Positions 44,272 to 56,142 of a stretch of 64,000 bases of DNA are shown here, in pieces. Position 1 is the first letter of the stretch; each line of letters starts with the position of its first letter. Source of the DNA: JACCXM01 sp046328335 (GTDB lineage: Bacteria; Chloroflexota; Chloroflexia; Thermomicrobiales; UBA6265). The translations under genes and the position numbers were made by a program. The notes below the pieces were generated by a model that saw nothing but the letters and a program-made list of their open reading frames with translations, was not told where the DNA came from and did no database searches. The stretch is taken from positions 62,001 to 126,000 of the forward strand of contig JAXLWU010000008.1 in NCBI GenBank assembly GCA_046328335.1, written 5' to 3'.

Positions 44272-47202
44272 ATGAGCGATTTGAGCGCATTCTACGGACC
44301 GAACGCTGGGTACGTCCTCGATCTCTACGAGCGCTATCTGGCCGATCCGAACAGTGTCGACGCCGAAACACGGTCCGCGTTTGCCGGCGTCGATCCGGCC
44401 GCGGTCGAGGCCCTGTTGCGCCCCGCTGGCGCTGCCGCAACTCCGGTTGCCGCCCAGGCGCCAGCGGGACCGCTGTATGACGTCTCGGCGATCGTCGGCG
44501 CGGCCGCGCTCGCCCAGGCGGTCCGCGATTACGGCCATCTCGACGTGCAACTCGATCCTCTGGGAACTCCACCGCACGGCGCTCCCGAGTTGCACCCCAC
44601 CTTCCACGGCATCACAGAGGCGCAACTCGCCACCCTGCCGGCGGAGGTCGTCCCGGGGCGAACCGTCGATGGGGCGCGGAACGCCAAGGAGGCAATCGAT
44701 CACCTGCGGCAGGTCTACAGCGGCGGCATCGGCTACGACTTCGATCAGGTGCAGATCGCCGAGGAGCGGGCCTGGCTGCGTGAGGCGGTCGAGGGCGGTC
44801 ATTTTCTGGCGAATCTCGACACCGAGACCAAGCAGAAACTGCTGAAGCGCCTGACCGAAGTCGAGGGATTCGAGCGCTTCCTGCATCAGACCTATCTCGG
44901 GCAGAAGCGGTTCTCGATCGAGGGCACCGATGCCCTGGTGCCGATGCTCGATGCCATCATCCATGACGCCGCCGCCGATGGCGTGCGCGAGGTGGTTGTC
45001 GGCATGGCGCACCGCGGCCGGTTGAACGTGCTGACTCACGTGCTCGGCAAACCGTACGCGGCGATCATCACCGCCTTCGAGGGCGGCATGGGCCGTCATG
45101 ATCCGGCCACGTTGGACGATGCCAGCGATGACGGCGTCACCGGGGACGTCAAGTACCACCTGGGGGCGCGGCTGGCGAAGGCCGCCGATGGTTCTACCGT
45201 CGAGGTTCCGTTGGTGCTCGCCCCGAACCCGAGTCATCTCGAGTTCGTGAACCCGGTGGTGGAAGGGATGGCGCGCGCCTCACAGGATCAACGCGGCCAG
45301 CGCGGCGCGCCGGTGCAGGATCGCAACCGTTCCCTGGCGATCGTGCTCCACGGCGACGCGGCGTTTCCCGGCCAGGGAATCGTCGCCGAAACGCTCAACC
45401 TCTCCGGTCTCCCCGGCTACACCACCGGCGGCACTCTCCACATCATCGTCAACAACCAGATCGGCTTCACCACCGACACTAGAGATTCCCGCTCGACCCT
45501 CTACGCGGGCGATCTCGCCAAAGGCTTCGAAATCCCGGTCGTCCACGTCAACGCCGATGATCCCCTGGCGTGCCTGGCGGCGGCGCGGCTGGCCACGGCC
45601 TATCGGCAGCGCTTTGGCAAGGACTTCCTGATCGATCTCGTTGGGTATCGGCGCTGGGGTCACAATGAAGGCGATGAACCGACCTTTACCCAGCCACAGA
45701 TGTACGCCGCTATCAACCGGCACCCGACCGTGCGGCAGAAATTCGCCGATGCCCTGATCGCGGAGGGCACGATCACCGCCGCGGACGCGGCCGGCATGCT
45801 CCAGGGGACGCTGGACCGGCTCACCGCGACGCGCAAAGAAGTGACCGAATCCGAGGCGGGAACCTCGGCGCACGATGAAAACGGGCGGCACGAGCTGGAA
45901 CTGGCGGTTCCCACCGGCGTCCCCGCCGAAACGTTGCGCGCGTACGACACCGCGATTCACACCCTGCCGGCCGGTCTCCAGGTCAGCCCGAAATTGCTGC
46001 GGCAGTGGGAGCGGCGGGCATCGATCCTGAGCCAGAGCGAAGGCAAGATAGATTGGGCCCATGCCGAGTCCCTCGCCTTTGCGTCGATCCTGGCCGACGG
46101 CACGCCAATTCGTCTGACCGGGCAGGACGCCGAACGGGGCACCTTCTCCCAGCGGCATCTGGTGTTGCACGACGCCACGGGCGCCGATGTCTGGACGCCG
46201 CTGCAAACCTTGCCACAGGCGAAGGCCTCCTTCGCGGTCTACAACAGCCCGCTCTCCGAAGCGGCGGTCGTCGGGTTCGAATATGGCTACAGCGTTCACG
46301 CCCCCGAGGCGCTGGTGTTGTGGGAAGCGCAATTTGGCGATTTCGCCAACGGCGCGCAGGTCCTGATCGACCAGTTCATCGTTGCGGCGCGGGCCAAATG
46401 GCAGCAGGAACCGGCACTGGTGATGCTCCTGCCGCACGGGTACGAGGGCCAGGGACCGGAACACTCTTCGGCGCGGCTGGAGCGGTTCCTCCAGCTCTAC
46501 GCCGATGGGAATCTGCTCATCGCCAACCCGACGACCGCTGCCCAGTATTTCCATTTGTTGCGGCGGCAGGCGGCGGCGCTGGCCGCTGAACGGCGGCCGC
46601 TCATCGTCATGACCCCGAAGAGCCTGTTGCGCAACCCGATGGCGGCATCAACCATCGATCACCTCGCCAGTGGCATGTTCCTGGCGATCCTGGACGACAC
46701 CCGGCACGATCCCGCCTACATCACCCGGCTCGTGCTCTGTTCCGGCAAGATCGCGGTCGAACTGGAGAGCAATGCGCGGCGTGAGGAAGCACGTCACGTC
46801 GCGGTGGCCCGGCTCGAACAATTGGCGCCGTTCCCGGCCGAAGCATTGCGTGACGTCCTCAACCGCTACCCGGCTCTGGAAGAGATCGTCTGGGTCCAGG
46901 AGGAGCCGCGCAACATGGGTGCCTGGTCCTATGTCGAACCGCGGGTGCGGGCGCTGCTGATCACTCTGGATCGCCCACTGCCGGTTGTCTACGTCGGGCG
47001 CCCGGAGCGTGCCTCTCCAGCCGAGGGATCGGCGGATCGGCACGCCGCGGAACATGCCCGCATCGCCCAGCTCGCGTTCGCCGAGGCGCCAGTGCATACC
47101 GGGACGGTCAATGGCCGGAAGCGCGGCAAGACGAATGGCGCCGCCCGCAACGGCGCCAGCGCCAGGACCAAAGCGACGCAGGCGGGCGTTCCAGGGGACT
47201 AG
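44272..47202 (+). CDS. sucA: 2-oxoglutarate dehydrogenase E1 component
   Basis: A 976-residue thiamine-diphosphate enzyme of the TCA cycle that decarboxylates 2-oxoglutarate and passes a succinyl group to E2. Visible parts are an N-terminal E2-contact segment (SAFYGPNAGYVLDLYERYLA), the core VEGGHFLANLDTETKQKLLK and VVGMAHRGRLNVLTHVLGK, a ThDP-binding GDAAFPGQGIVAE and NNQIGFTT, and the late YGYSVHAPEALVLWEAQFGD and LLPHGYEGQGPEHSSARLER. An Ala/Arg/Lys-rich tail (about 35 residues) is extra. I prefer the ATG at 44272 to 44212 or 44257. It is followed by sucB; no E3 gene is in the window. Confidence 0.95.
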   Translation: MSDLSAFYGPNAGYVLDLYERYLADPNSVDAETRSAFAGVDPAAVEALLRPAGAAATPVAAQAPAGPLYDVSAIVGAAALAQAVRDYGHLDVQLDPLGTPPHGAPELHPTFHGITEAQLATLPAEVVPGRTVDGARNAKEAIDHLRQVYSGGIGYDFDQVQIAEERAWLREAVEGGHFLANLDTETKQKLLKRLTEVEGFERFLHQTYLGQKRFSIEGTDALVPMLDAIIHDAAADGVREVVVGMAHRGRLNVLTHVLGKPYAAIITAFEGGMGRHDPATLDDASDDGVTGDVKYHLGARLAKAADGSTVEVPLVLAPNPSHLEFVNPVVEGMARASQDQRGQRGAPVQDRNRSLAIVLHGDAAFPGQGIVAETLNLSGLPGYTTGGTLHIIVNNQIGFTTDTRDSRSTLYAGDLAKGFEIPVVHVNADDPLACLAAARLATAYRQRFGKDFLIDLVGYRRWGHNEGDEPTFTQPQMYAAINRHPTVRQKFADALIAEGTITAADAAGMLQGTLDRLTATRKEVTESEAGTSAHDENGRHELELAVPTGVPAETLRAYDTAIHTLPAGLQVSPKLLRQWERRASILSQSEGKIDWAHAESLAFASILADGTPIRLTGQDAERGTFSQRHLVLHDATGADVWTPLQTLPQAKASFAVYNSPLSEAAVVGFEYGYSVHAPEALVLWEAQFGDFANGAQVLIDQFIVAARAKWQQEPALVMLLPHGYEGQGPEHSSARLERFLQLYADGNLLIANPTTAAQYFHLLRRQAAALAAERRPLIVMTPKSLLRNPMAASTIDHLASGMFLAILDDTRHDPAYITRLVLCSGKIAVELESNARREEARHVAVARLEQLAPFPAEALRDVLNRYPALEEIVWVQEEPRNMGAWSYVEPRVRALLITLDRPLPVVYVGRPERASPAEGSADRHAAEHARIAQLAFAEAPVHTGTVNGRKRGKTNGAARNGASARTKATQAGVPGD

Positions 47203-47352
47203 ATACAGGCGTGGCACACTGCCAGTCGCCCGATTGGCACGAATCGGTGACGCAAGCGATGCCGATCGCGATGGCTGGTCGGGTTCCACATCGGGATGAT
47301 CCTGACACGAGTTGCGGCCATCACGGCAGACATGAGAAGCGGAGTACGCGGA

Positions 47353-48714
47353 ATGGCGGTTGAGATTCGGGTTCCACCTCTTGGCGAGTCGCTCGTCGAC
47401 GCGGTGGTCGGCACCTGGCTGAAGCAGGAAGGGGACCCGGTCAGCCGTGGCGAGAGCCTGGTCGAACTGGAGACGGACAAGGTCAATCTCGATGTGACGG
47501 CGGAGGAGGACGGCGTCCTCTCGCGCATCGATCGTCAGGCGGGGGATGTGGTTACGGTCGGCGAAGTGCTCGGTCTGGTCGGTGCAAGCAACGGCGCCGC
47601 CGCACCCGCGCCGGCACGCGCGGAAGCGATGGTAACCGTGGCCGCCGTCGCGCCCCCGGCGCCCACACCTGCCCCAGTTATCGCGCCACCACCCATCACC
47701 GCGCCACCGGCGAGCGTTCCAGCCGCCGCGGTTGCCGACGAAGACCTGGACGGACAGGGCGGTCGGGCTGCCCCGGCAGTGCGCCGTCTTGCCGAAGAGC
47801 ACCATATCGATCTCAACACGATCACTGGCACCGGTCCTGGCGGCCGGGTCACCCGCGAGGATGTCCTGATCGTGGCCGCGCGGCAAGCGGTCCGCGCGAC
47901 TCCGGACCAGACCCCTGCTCCGGCTCCTACTCCCGCCCCCGTCGTCACGCCCGCGGCAACCGCGCCGGTGGCAACTCCGGCGGCTCAACCAGTGGCGACA
48001 GCCCCCGCCGCGGACGCGCGGGTCGAGCGGAAGCGCTTCTCCCGTCGCCGGCAGACGATCGCCCGCCGCCTGGTCGAGGCGCAGCAGACCGCGGCGATGC
48101 TGACCACCTTCAACGAGGCGGACATGAGCGCGGTGATGGACCTCCGCGGCCGCCGCAAGGAAGCATTCAAGGAGCGCCACGGCGTCAATCTCGGCTTCAT
48201 GTCCTTCTTCACGAAGGCGGCGGTCGGCGCCCTCAAGGCGTTCCCGGAGATGAACTCGGAACTGGATGGGGACGAATTGGTCCTCAAGAAGTACTACGAC
48301 ATCGGCATCGCGGTGAGCACGGAAGAAGGGTTGGTCGTTCCGGTCATCCGGGATGCGGACCGCAAGAGTTTCGCCACGATCGAATCGGAGTTGGCGGAAC
48401 TGGCCAAGCGAGCGCGGGAAGGGAACCTCAGCCTGGCGGATCTCCAGGGGGGCACCTTCACCATCACCAACGGCGGCATCTACGGCTCGCTCAACTCGAC
48501 GCCGATCCTCAACGTGCCCCAGGTCGGTATCCTCGGCATGCACGCCATCCAGGAGCGTCCCGTCGCGCGCAATGGTGAAGTCGTCATCCGGCCGATGATG
48601 TACCTCGCGGTCTCGTACGATCATCGGGTCATCGACGGCGCGACGGCGGTGCAATTCCTGGTGCGGATCAAGCAACTGATCGAGGATCCGGAAACGCTGT
48701 TGATCGAGGGGTAG
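47353..48714 (+). CDS. sucB: 2-oxoglutarate dehydrogenase E2 (dihydrolipoyl succinyltransferase)
   Basis: A 453-residue core enzyme. A lipoyl domain (about 1-80) has the lipoylated Lys in ELETDKVNLDV. An Ala/Pro linker follows, then a peripheral subunit-binding domain (APAVRRLAEEHHIDLNTITG, TGPGGRVTREDV), a second linker and the catalytic domain. The active-site His-Asp pair is in YDHRVIDGATAVQF near the C-terminus. The ATG at 47353 has GCGGAG upstream. Placement after sucA supports the succinyl rather than acetyl version. Confidence 0.94.
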   Translation: MAVEIRVPPLGESLVDAVVGTWLKQEGDPVSRGESLVELETDKVNLDVTAEEDGVLSRIDRQAGDVVTVGEVLGLVGASNGAAAPAPARAEAMVTVAAVAPPAPTPAPVIAPPPITAPPASVPAAAVADEDLDGQGGRAAPAVRRLAEEHHIDLNTITGTGPGGRVTREDVLIVAARQAVRATPDQTPAPAPTPAPVVTPAATAPVATPAAQPVATAPAADARVERKRFSRRRQTIARRLVEAQQTAAMLTTFNEADMSAVMDLRGRRKEAFKERHGVNLGFMSFFTKAAVGALKAFPEMNSELDGDELVLKKYYDIGIAVSTEEGLVVPVIRDADRKSFATIESELAELAKRAREGNLSLADLQGGTFTITNGGIYGSLNSTPILNVPQVGILGMHAIQERPVARNGEVVIRPMMYLAVSYDHRVIDGATAVQFLVRIKQLIEDPETLLIEG

Positions 48715-49202
48715 CGGGAGAGCCCTCATCCCAACGAGGACCCTCACCCCAGCCCCTCTTCCGCTCGGCGGCTGACAAGGGGAGGTACGGCGGTCTCGCC
48801 ATGCTGGCCCTCACCCCAACCCTGGCTCCCTCCCGAGCCTCCCTCCGCCGGAGGGAGGAGTCCCCCGTCGAGCCGGGAGAGGGGCCTTTGCCCGCCTCGT
48901 CGCCGTTCCGCGCCAGGGCAAACGCCCCAATTCAGCCATACCTACACCCCTGTGAACCGCTCGGCGGGAGAGGGGCTTTTGCATCACCATGCGTGCTATG
49001 TGTCATTCCGAGCGGTACGCGAGGAATCTCGGCGTTGGTGATATTCAGCGTCACCGCCGAGGTCCCTCCTGCGTCGGGACGACACTTCGGGCGCACCATG
49101 GTGAGGGAAACGTGGCCGCCACTTCCCATCGCAATTCCAGCGCACGATTCGGCACGCCACGGCGCCTGTTTCACCCTACTCTTGGCGCTGGAGGTAGCGA
49201 AT
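48715..49202. repeat. Gap with compound family B block and a family A palindrome
   Basis: This 488-base stretch holds several family B arms (48721-48985: CCTCACCCCAGCCCCTCTTC, CCTCACCCCAACCCTGGCTC and GGCGGGAGAGGGGCTTTTGC). A family A copy follows at 49005-49085 with the left arm GTGTCATTCCGAGCGGTACG and the right arm CACCGCCGAGGTCCCTCCTG then CGTCGGGACGACAC. The long frame that reads through here into ada is not coding. Confidence 0.8.
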
Positions 49203-50270
49203 ATGCTGGCAACGATGAACCAGAATCCGACAACGATGAGCGACGACGACCGCTGGCAGGCAGTGGTGGCGCGGGACCGCGCTAGCGACGGTCAATTCGT
49301 GCTGGGAGTCCGCACCACCGGCATCTACTGTCGGCCGTCCTGCTCGGCGAAGTTGCCGAACCGGGGGAATGTCGAATTCTTTACCAACGCGGCGGCCGCC
49401 GAGCGCGCCGGCTTTCGCCCGTGCAAACGCTGCGACCCCCGGGCGGTACTCGCTCCGCGGGAGGCGATGATCGCCCGCGCCACGGCGTGGCTGGACGAGC
49501 ATCTGGACGAGCGGGTGACATTGGAAAGACTGGCGGGTGCGGTTGGCGTCAGCCCCGCCCATCTGCAACGCACCTTCACCGAGGTTACTGGGGTTTCGCC
49601 GCGGCAATACATGGCGGCGCGCCGGTTGGAGACCGTCAAGGAGCGGTTGCGCCAGGGTGAGGACGTGACCACCGCCATCCACCACGCGGGATACGGTTCG
49701 AGCAGCCGCTTCTATGCGCAGGCACGGGGCGACCTCGGGATGTCCCCGCTCAATTACCGTCGCGGCGGCGACGGCGAGACCATCCGCTACTCGATCGGCC
49801 AGAGCGCCTTTGGCCGGGTGCTGGTAGCAGCCACCGAACGCGGGGTATGTACGATCAGCATCGGGGAAGACGATCTCGCATTGAACTCAGCGCTGGAAGG
49901 CGAGTTTCCACGCGCCACGATCAAACGCGACGACGCGGCGCTGGAACTATTCCTCGCGGCGGTCCTTGCTCACGTACGGGACCGGACGACGCTCGCGGCC
50001 TTGCCCCTCGACATTATCGGGACGCGCTTTCAGCAGCAGGTGTGGGACACCCTGCGCACCATTCCCGCTGGTGAGCGGCGGACCTATGGCGAAATCGCGC
50101 GGGCGATGGGAAATCCAGGCGCGGCGCGCGCGGTAGGATCTGCCTGCGCCGCCAATCCGCTGGCGGTGGTGATTCCGTGCCATCGCGCCGTGCCCGCTGA
50201 CGGCACGCCGGGCGGGTACCGCTGGGGATCGGAGCGCAAAGCCGCGTTGCTGGCCGCGGAAGAACGCTGA
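49203..50270 (+). CDS. ada: Bifunctional Ada DNA repair protein / transcriptional regulator
   Basis: A 355-residue protein. The N-terminal Ada domain has four zinc-bound cysteines, Cys43 and Cys47 (GIYCRPSCSAK) and Cys74 and Cys77 (FRPCKRCDP); one takes methyl groups from phosphotriesters. An AraC-type HTH lies in the middle (VTLERLAGAVGVSPAHLQRT, GYGSSSRFYAQARGDLGMSP). The C-terminal alkyltransferase domain has the active Cys in VVIPCHRAVPADG. The start at 49203 has GGAGGT seven bases before it. Methylation should turn the protein into an activator of repair genes. Confidence 0.95.
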   Translation: MLATMNQNPTTMSDDDRWQAVVARDRASDGQFVLGVRTTGIYCRPSCSAKLPNRGNVEFFTNAAAAERAGFRPCKRCDPRAVLAPREAMIARATAWLDEHLDERVTLERLAGAVGVSPAHLQRTFTEVTGVSPRQYMAARRLETVKERLRQGEDVTTAIHHAGYGSSSRFYAQARGDLGMSPLNYRRGGDGETIRYSIGQSAFGRVLVAATERGVCTISIGEDDLALNSALEGEFPRATIKRDDAALELFLAAVLAHVRDRTTLAALPLDIIGTRFQQQVWDTLRTIPAGERRTYGEIARAMGNPGAARAVGSACAANPLAVVIPCHRAVPADGTPGGYRWGSERKAALLAAEER

Positions 50271-50286
50271 ACAATCTGCATGCATG

Positions 50287-50326
50287 CCAAAAGGCCGTAG
50301 CGAATCGATCCGCCACGGCCTTTTGG
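50287..50326. terminator. Bidirectional terminator between ada and the convergent gene
   Basis: A perfect 12-base inverted repeat, CCAAAAGGCCGT and ACGGCCTTTTGG, flanks a 16-base loop. Each strand reads a GC stem followed by TTTT, so it can end transcription from both sides. Confidence 0.85.
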
Positions 50327-50332
50327 TCTCTC

Positions 50333-50998
50333 TCAGAAGGACGGTAGTGGGGAATGGGGTCCCGGCGAACGGTGATAACTCGCCGGAGGCCGGTTCCACC
50401 CGAAGGGCTCGATCTCGTCGCCTTTGGCGGCAAGAAAGGCGGAGCCCGATTCAGGGTAGACCGCGTAGATCGCTTCGACGGGGATCCACATTTCGTCGTT
50501 GGCGCCATAGAGACCGCTGGCGTAGACGAAACCACGCCGGAGTTTCCCGTACTCCTCTTCCCCGGGCAGCACCGCCTCGACCTTGGCGAGCGGACCGTTG
50601 CGGGCATAAAGGGTGTATCCCGGCTGAACGTCGGCCCAGGTGCCCGGCGTACCGCGGCGTGCGGCGGCGACATCGGTATCGGGGGGCTCGTAGGCGGCGA
50701 AGAACGGCTTCTTGCCGATGGCAACCGGTTCATCCAACCGACGTGGGTTGCGCCGCGGCCGGGCCAGGAGTGCGCCGCCGAACAGGATCACGAGGGAGAG
50801 GCCGAACGCGGTCAACAACTCCGGCCGCATGAACTCCCGCACTGTCGCCGCAAGACCGTGACCACCCTCCGCGATGACTTCAGGATGGAGTGCCAGCAGT
50901 GTCTCGCCGATGCCGACGATGATGAGCGCCACGACCGCGGCGACAAAGATGAAGACGAATGCGGGGCGCAGGATAGCCCGCGCAAACCCACCACCCAT
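50333..50998 (-). CDS. Two-helix membrane protein of unknown function
   Basis: A 221-residue protein with a first helix (about 10-35, ILRPAFVFIFVAAVVALIIV) and a second (about 60-79, LTAFGLSLVILFGGALLARP), then a soluble C-terminal domain. That domain includes VQPGYTLYARNGPLAKVEAV and YASGLYGANDEMWIPVEAIY, a small beta-rich fold that resembles PRC-barrel or DUF2171-like domains. The resemblance is weak and no function is claimed. It converges on ada. Confidence 0.7.
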   Translation of the reverse strand: MGGGFARAILRPAFVFIFVAAVVALIIVGIGETLLALHPEVIAEGGHGLAATVREFMRPELLTAFGLSLVILFGGALLARPRRNPRRLDEPVAIGKKPFFAAYEPPDTDVAAARRGTPGTWADVQPGYTLYARNGPLAKVEAVLPGEEEYGKLRRGFVYASGLYGANDEMWIPVEAIYAVYPESGSAFLAAKGDEIEPFGWNRPPASYHRSPGPHSPLPSF

Positions 50999-51376
50999 TC
51001 CGCCGTTCCCCCCAAATGCTCGCCGCGCGGCATAGCGCCACGCTTACCGGTCCGTGTCCGGCGAGGTGCATTATAGGCGCTTCCGTCATCGCGTGGGACA
51101 GAGAGACGAGACATCGTGCGCCGACTGTGTCGTCCCGACCGCAGGAGGGACCTCGGCGTGAGCGGGTACTGCTGAAGACGAGATTCCTCGCTGCGGCTCG
51201 GAACGACACCGACGAGGCGCGGCGTTGAAGGTGTTTGAACCCGACGGTGAAGAATCGGGTACCCGTGGTTGGGGAGAAGGGCGACGCAAGCCTCGACCGC
51301 GTTGCGGGGCAACGAGAAGGCCAATGATGATGTTCAGCTACACCGAGCCGAGGCTTGGCGTACGACGTGGCTCGGG
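50999..51376. repeat. Gap with a family A palindrome
   Basis: The copy at 51117-51215 has GTGTCGTCCCGACCGCAGGA then GGGACCTCGGCGTGAG on the left and GAAGACGAGATTCCTCGCTG then CGGCTCGGAACGACAC on the right. The flanking bases to 51376 show no gene or clear promoter for the protein at 50333-50998. Confidence 0.8.
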
Positions 51377-51703
51377 TCAGCGATGGGAGCGGGCGTGATC
51401 TTCCAAGGGCTGATCTTCGGGAATCATCCACTCCGAGCGGTGCAACGATTCGCGCCGCGCCCGGACCTTGCGCAGCCGGTAGTAGAAAACCAGGGGACCG
51501 GCTCCAAGCAGGAGCAGCGGCGGGAACCAGTACCAGGTCGTCGCACCCAGGAGAAGTCCGCTCGCCCAAGTGTGCAGATGCCAGAAAATCAAGACGACGG
51601 TTGCGAGCTTGAAAAAGAAGAGGACCAGCAGGAACGCCCAGACCGACGCGCTGTCGCCATCTTCATCGCTGTTCTTGTCTTGCTGGCTGGGGATCGGAAT
51701 CAT
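51377..51703 (-). CDS. Small membrane protein downstream of the oxidase cluster
   Basis: A 108-residue protein with two helices: VWAFLLVLFFFKLATVVLIF (about 21-40) and LLLGATTWYWFPPLLLLGAG (about 50-69), then a basic tail (RLRKVRARRESLHRSEW). I chose the ATG at 51701-51703; the open frame runs to 51778, but the first helix is unaffected. It follows ctaG on the same strand with about 90 bases between. It may be an accessory of the oxidase, by position only. Confidence 0.65.
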   Translation of the reverse strand: MIPIPSQQDKNSDEDGDSASVWAFLLVLFFFKLATVVLIFWHLHTWASGLLLGATTWYWFPPLLLLGAGPLVFYYRLRKVRARRESLHRSEWMIPEDQPLEDHARSHR

Positions 51704-51795
51704 GAGCGGTCTGCTCTCGTTGGCCCCTGCTGGGTTGCGCCGGGGTAAACGCGTGGTCGAATCGCGAGCGGTCAGCATACTCGCGCTGTCAACCC

Positions 51796-52746
51796 CTATC
51801 CCGTAGCCCCTGCACCGCGTTCCCGCGGAGCGCCGGAACTCGTCTGACGTTCGGCCTTCTCTTCACGCGATGCCCAACTGAAGAAGGTGACGGTGATCAA
51901 CAACAGGTAGATCGAGGAGACCACTACCCACATCAGCAGCCCGGCAACCTGTTGATCGGTGGCGAGATCGATGCCAAAGATGCGCGGCGCGGTGTCGTAT
52001 GGCGAATAGAGGCCAGGAGCGGTAAAGGTGATGAATGCCCCGACCGCGCTGCCGGGAATGGTCATGGCAAAGAAGTAGAGGCTCTGCAGCGGCAGCGGCA
52101 AGCGCGGCCATTCCGGCAACGGTCCGAGAATTGGCCACCAGGCCAGCATCGCGGTCAGGATCATGGTCATGTGCTCGGCCACGTGAACCGGTTGCGAGCG
52201 CAGCGCCGCCTCATAGAAGACCTGCAGATGCCACCCCACAAAGACGATGTTTGCGATGGCATAGGCAAGTATGGGCCGCGTCAACCAGTAGCCAATCGCG
52301 TTGGTCACCCGGTTGCGCGTCAGCGGCGCCAGCATCCAGGCCGGGGTGCCGTAGAGCAGGAGCGGCGCGGCCAGCAACGTCAACAGCAGATGCTGCACCA
52401 TGTGCGCGCTCAACAGGTAGTGATCGGACCAGTCATCGAGCGGAGGACCAAGGGCAACGAACAGGACGACGAGTCCGCCCAAGAACGAGATGCGTTGCCG
52501 GCGCACCAGCCGTGCCGCCGCGGCCGCGGCGAGCGAGCGACCGTCCGCCGCGATCTCATCGTCGGCAACCGCGGTTGCGGAATCGGGAGATGCATTCCCC
52601 CGGCGGCCGACCAGGACCAGATAACCGGCCGCGAGGACCAGCAGTCCCACCGCGATGGTGGGTTCGACGTTCCAATCGCTCCACAACCAACCCGTAGGAT
52701 CGATTCCTCCGGCGTGCAGTGGGGGGAACGTCAGCAGACGGAGCAC
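51796..52746 (-). CDS. ctaG: Cytochrome c oxidase assembly factor CtaG (caa3 type)
   Basis: A 316-residue membrane protein of the caa3_CtaG family with about seven helices. Marks are DHYLLSAHMVQHLLLTLLAA (His-rich), LLLYGTPAWMLAPLTRN, WHLQVFYEAALRSQPVHVAE and a late LYSPYDTAPRIFGIDLATDQ then QVAGLLMWV. It is needed for building the CuB/heme centre of the oxidase in Bacillus-type systems. It lies downstream of the structural genes on the same strand. The C-terminal 20 residues are polar and Gly/Ala-rich. Confidence 0.9.
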   Translation of the reverse strand: MLRLLTFPPLHAGGIDPTGWLWSDWNVEPTIAVGLLVLAAGYLVLVGRRGNASPDSATAVADDEIAADGRSLAAAAAARLVRRQRISFLGGLVVLFVALGPPLDDWSDHYLLSAHMVQHLLLTLLAAPLLLYGTPAWMLAPLTRNRVTNAIGYWLTRPILAYAIANIVFVGWHLQVFYEAALRSQPVHVAEHMTMILTAMLAWWPILGPLPEWPRLPLPLQSLYFFAMTIPGSAVGAFITFTAPGLYSPYDTAPRIFGIDLATDQQVAGLLMWVVVSSIYLLLITVTFFSWASREEKAERQTSSGAPRERGAGATG

Positions 52747-52803
52747 GGGAAGGTCCTCACTGGCCCGTCCGGCCAGATGAACAGTTCGTGGCGCGCTGGG
52801 TGT

Positions 52804-53154
52804 CTACCCCGCGAGGAGTGGGGCCCAGTAGGGGGTGGTCCACACCATCGCCAGGAGCGCGAAATAGACCGCCAGGGTCAAGACGAGACCGGCCGCGAAC
52901 ATGAAGCGGAAGAGTTTGTTATCGAACTTGAGGTGCATGAAGAAGCCGACGACCATCAGGAACTTGGCAATGGAAAGCACCAGCAGCGCCGGCACCAGCG
53001 CCGGGCGGAACGCCGGCACATAGTAGATGACGACCTCGATGAACGTAATGATCGCAAGGATGATCGCAATCCGGATATAGACCGGGTTCGACGGATGCCC
53101 CTCGTGGGCCGCGTGGCTCTCGTCCGCGTGTCCTGTCATTGCATGACTCGCCAT
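52804..53154 (-). CDS. Cytochrome c oxidase subunit IV family protein
   Basis: A 116-residue protein with a His-rich start (MASHAMTGHADESHAAHEGH) and three helices: IAIILAIITFIEVVIYYVPA, LVPALLVLSIAKFLMVVGFF and FMFAAGLVLTLAVYFALLAM. The motif FLMVVGFFMHLKFD is typical of prokaryotic subunit IV (COX4_pro). It stabilises the oxidase. It lies 33 bases after ctaE. Confidence 0.9.
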   Translation of the reverse strand: MASHAMTGHADESHAAHEGHPSNPVYIRIAIILAIITFIEVVIYYVPAFRPALVPALLVLSIAKFLMVVGFFMHLKFDNKLFRFMFAAGLVLTLAVYFALLAMVWTTPYWAPLLAG

Positions 53155-53187
53155 GATCGTCCTCCCGAACTCGTCGATGGATCCGGT

Positions 53188-53934
<747 letters not shown>

Positions 53935-54018
53935 TGCGTTACTCCCTGTTTACCAGTCGGAAGTCAGGAGTCGGAAGGTCCGTGAACGCCCCAACTCCCA
54001 CGTTGCCGCCATCCTCGT

Positions 54019-56085
<2,067 letters not shown>

Positions 56086-56142
56086 GGTCTGACTCCTGCT
56101 CTCCGTTCTCCCGATTCGTGCGCGATTCGTTCCCGGCCGGTT

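Noticed and set aside
46648..48747. Minus-strand open frame of 699 codons across sucA-sucB
   Set aside because: It covers two plainly real genes in antisense and has no start signal or domain.
48801..49202. N-terminal extension of the ada frame by 134 codons
   Set aside because: The extension translates family B and A repeats. A strong ribosome site (GGAGGT) precedes the ATG at 49203, and Ada proteins begin near there.
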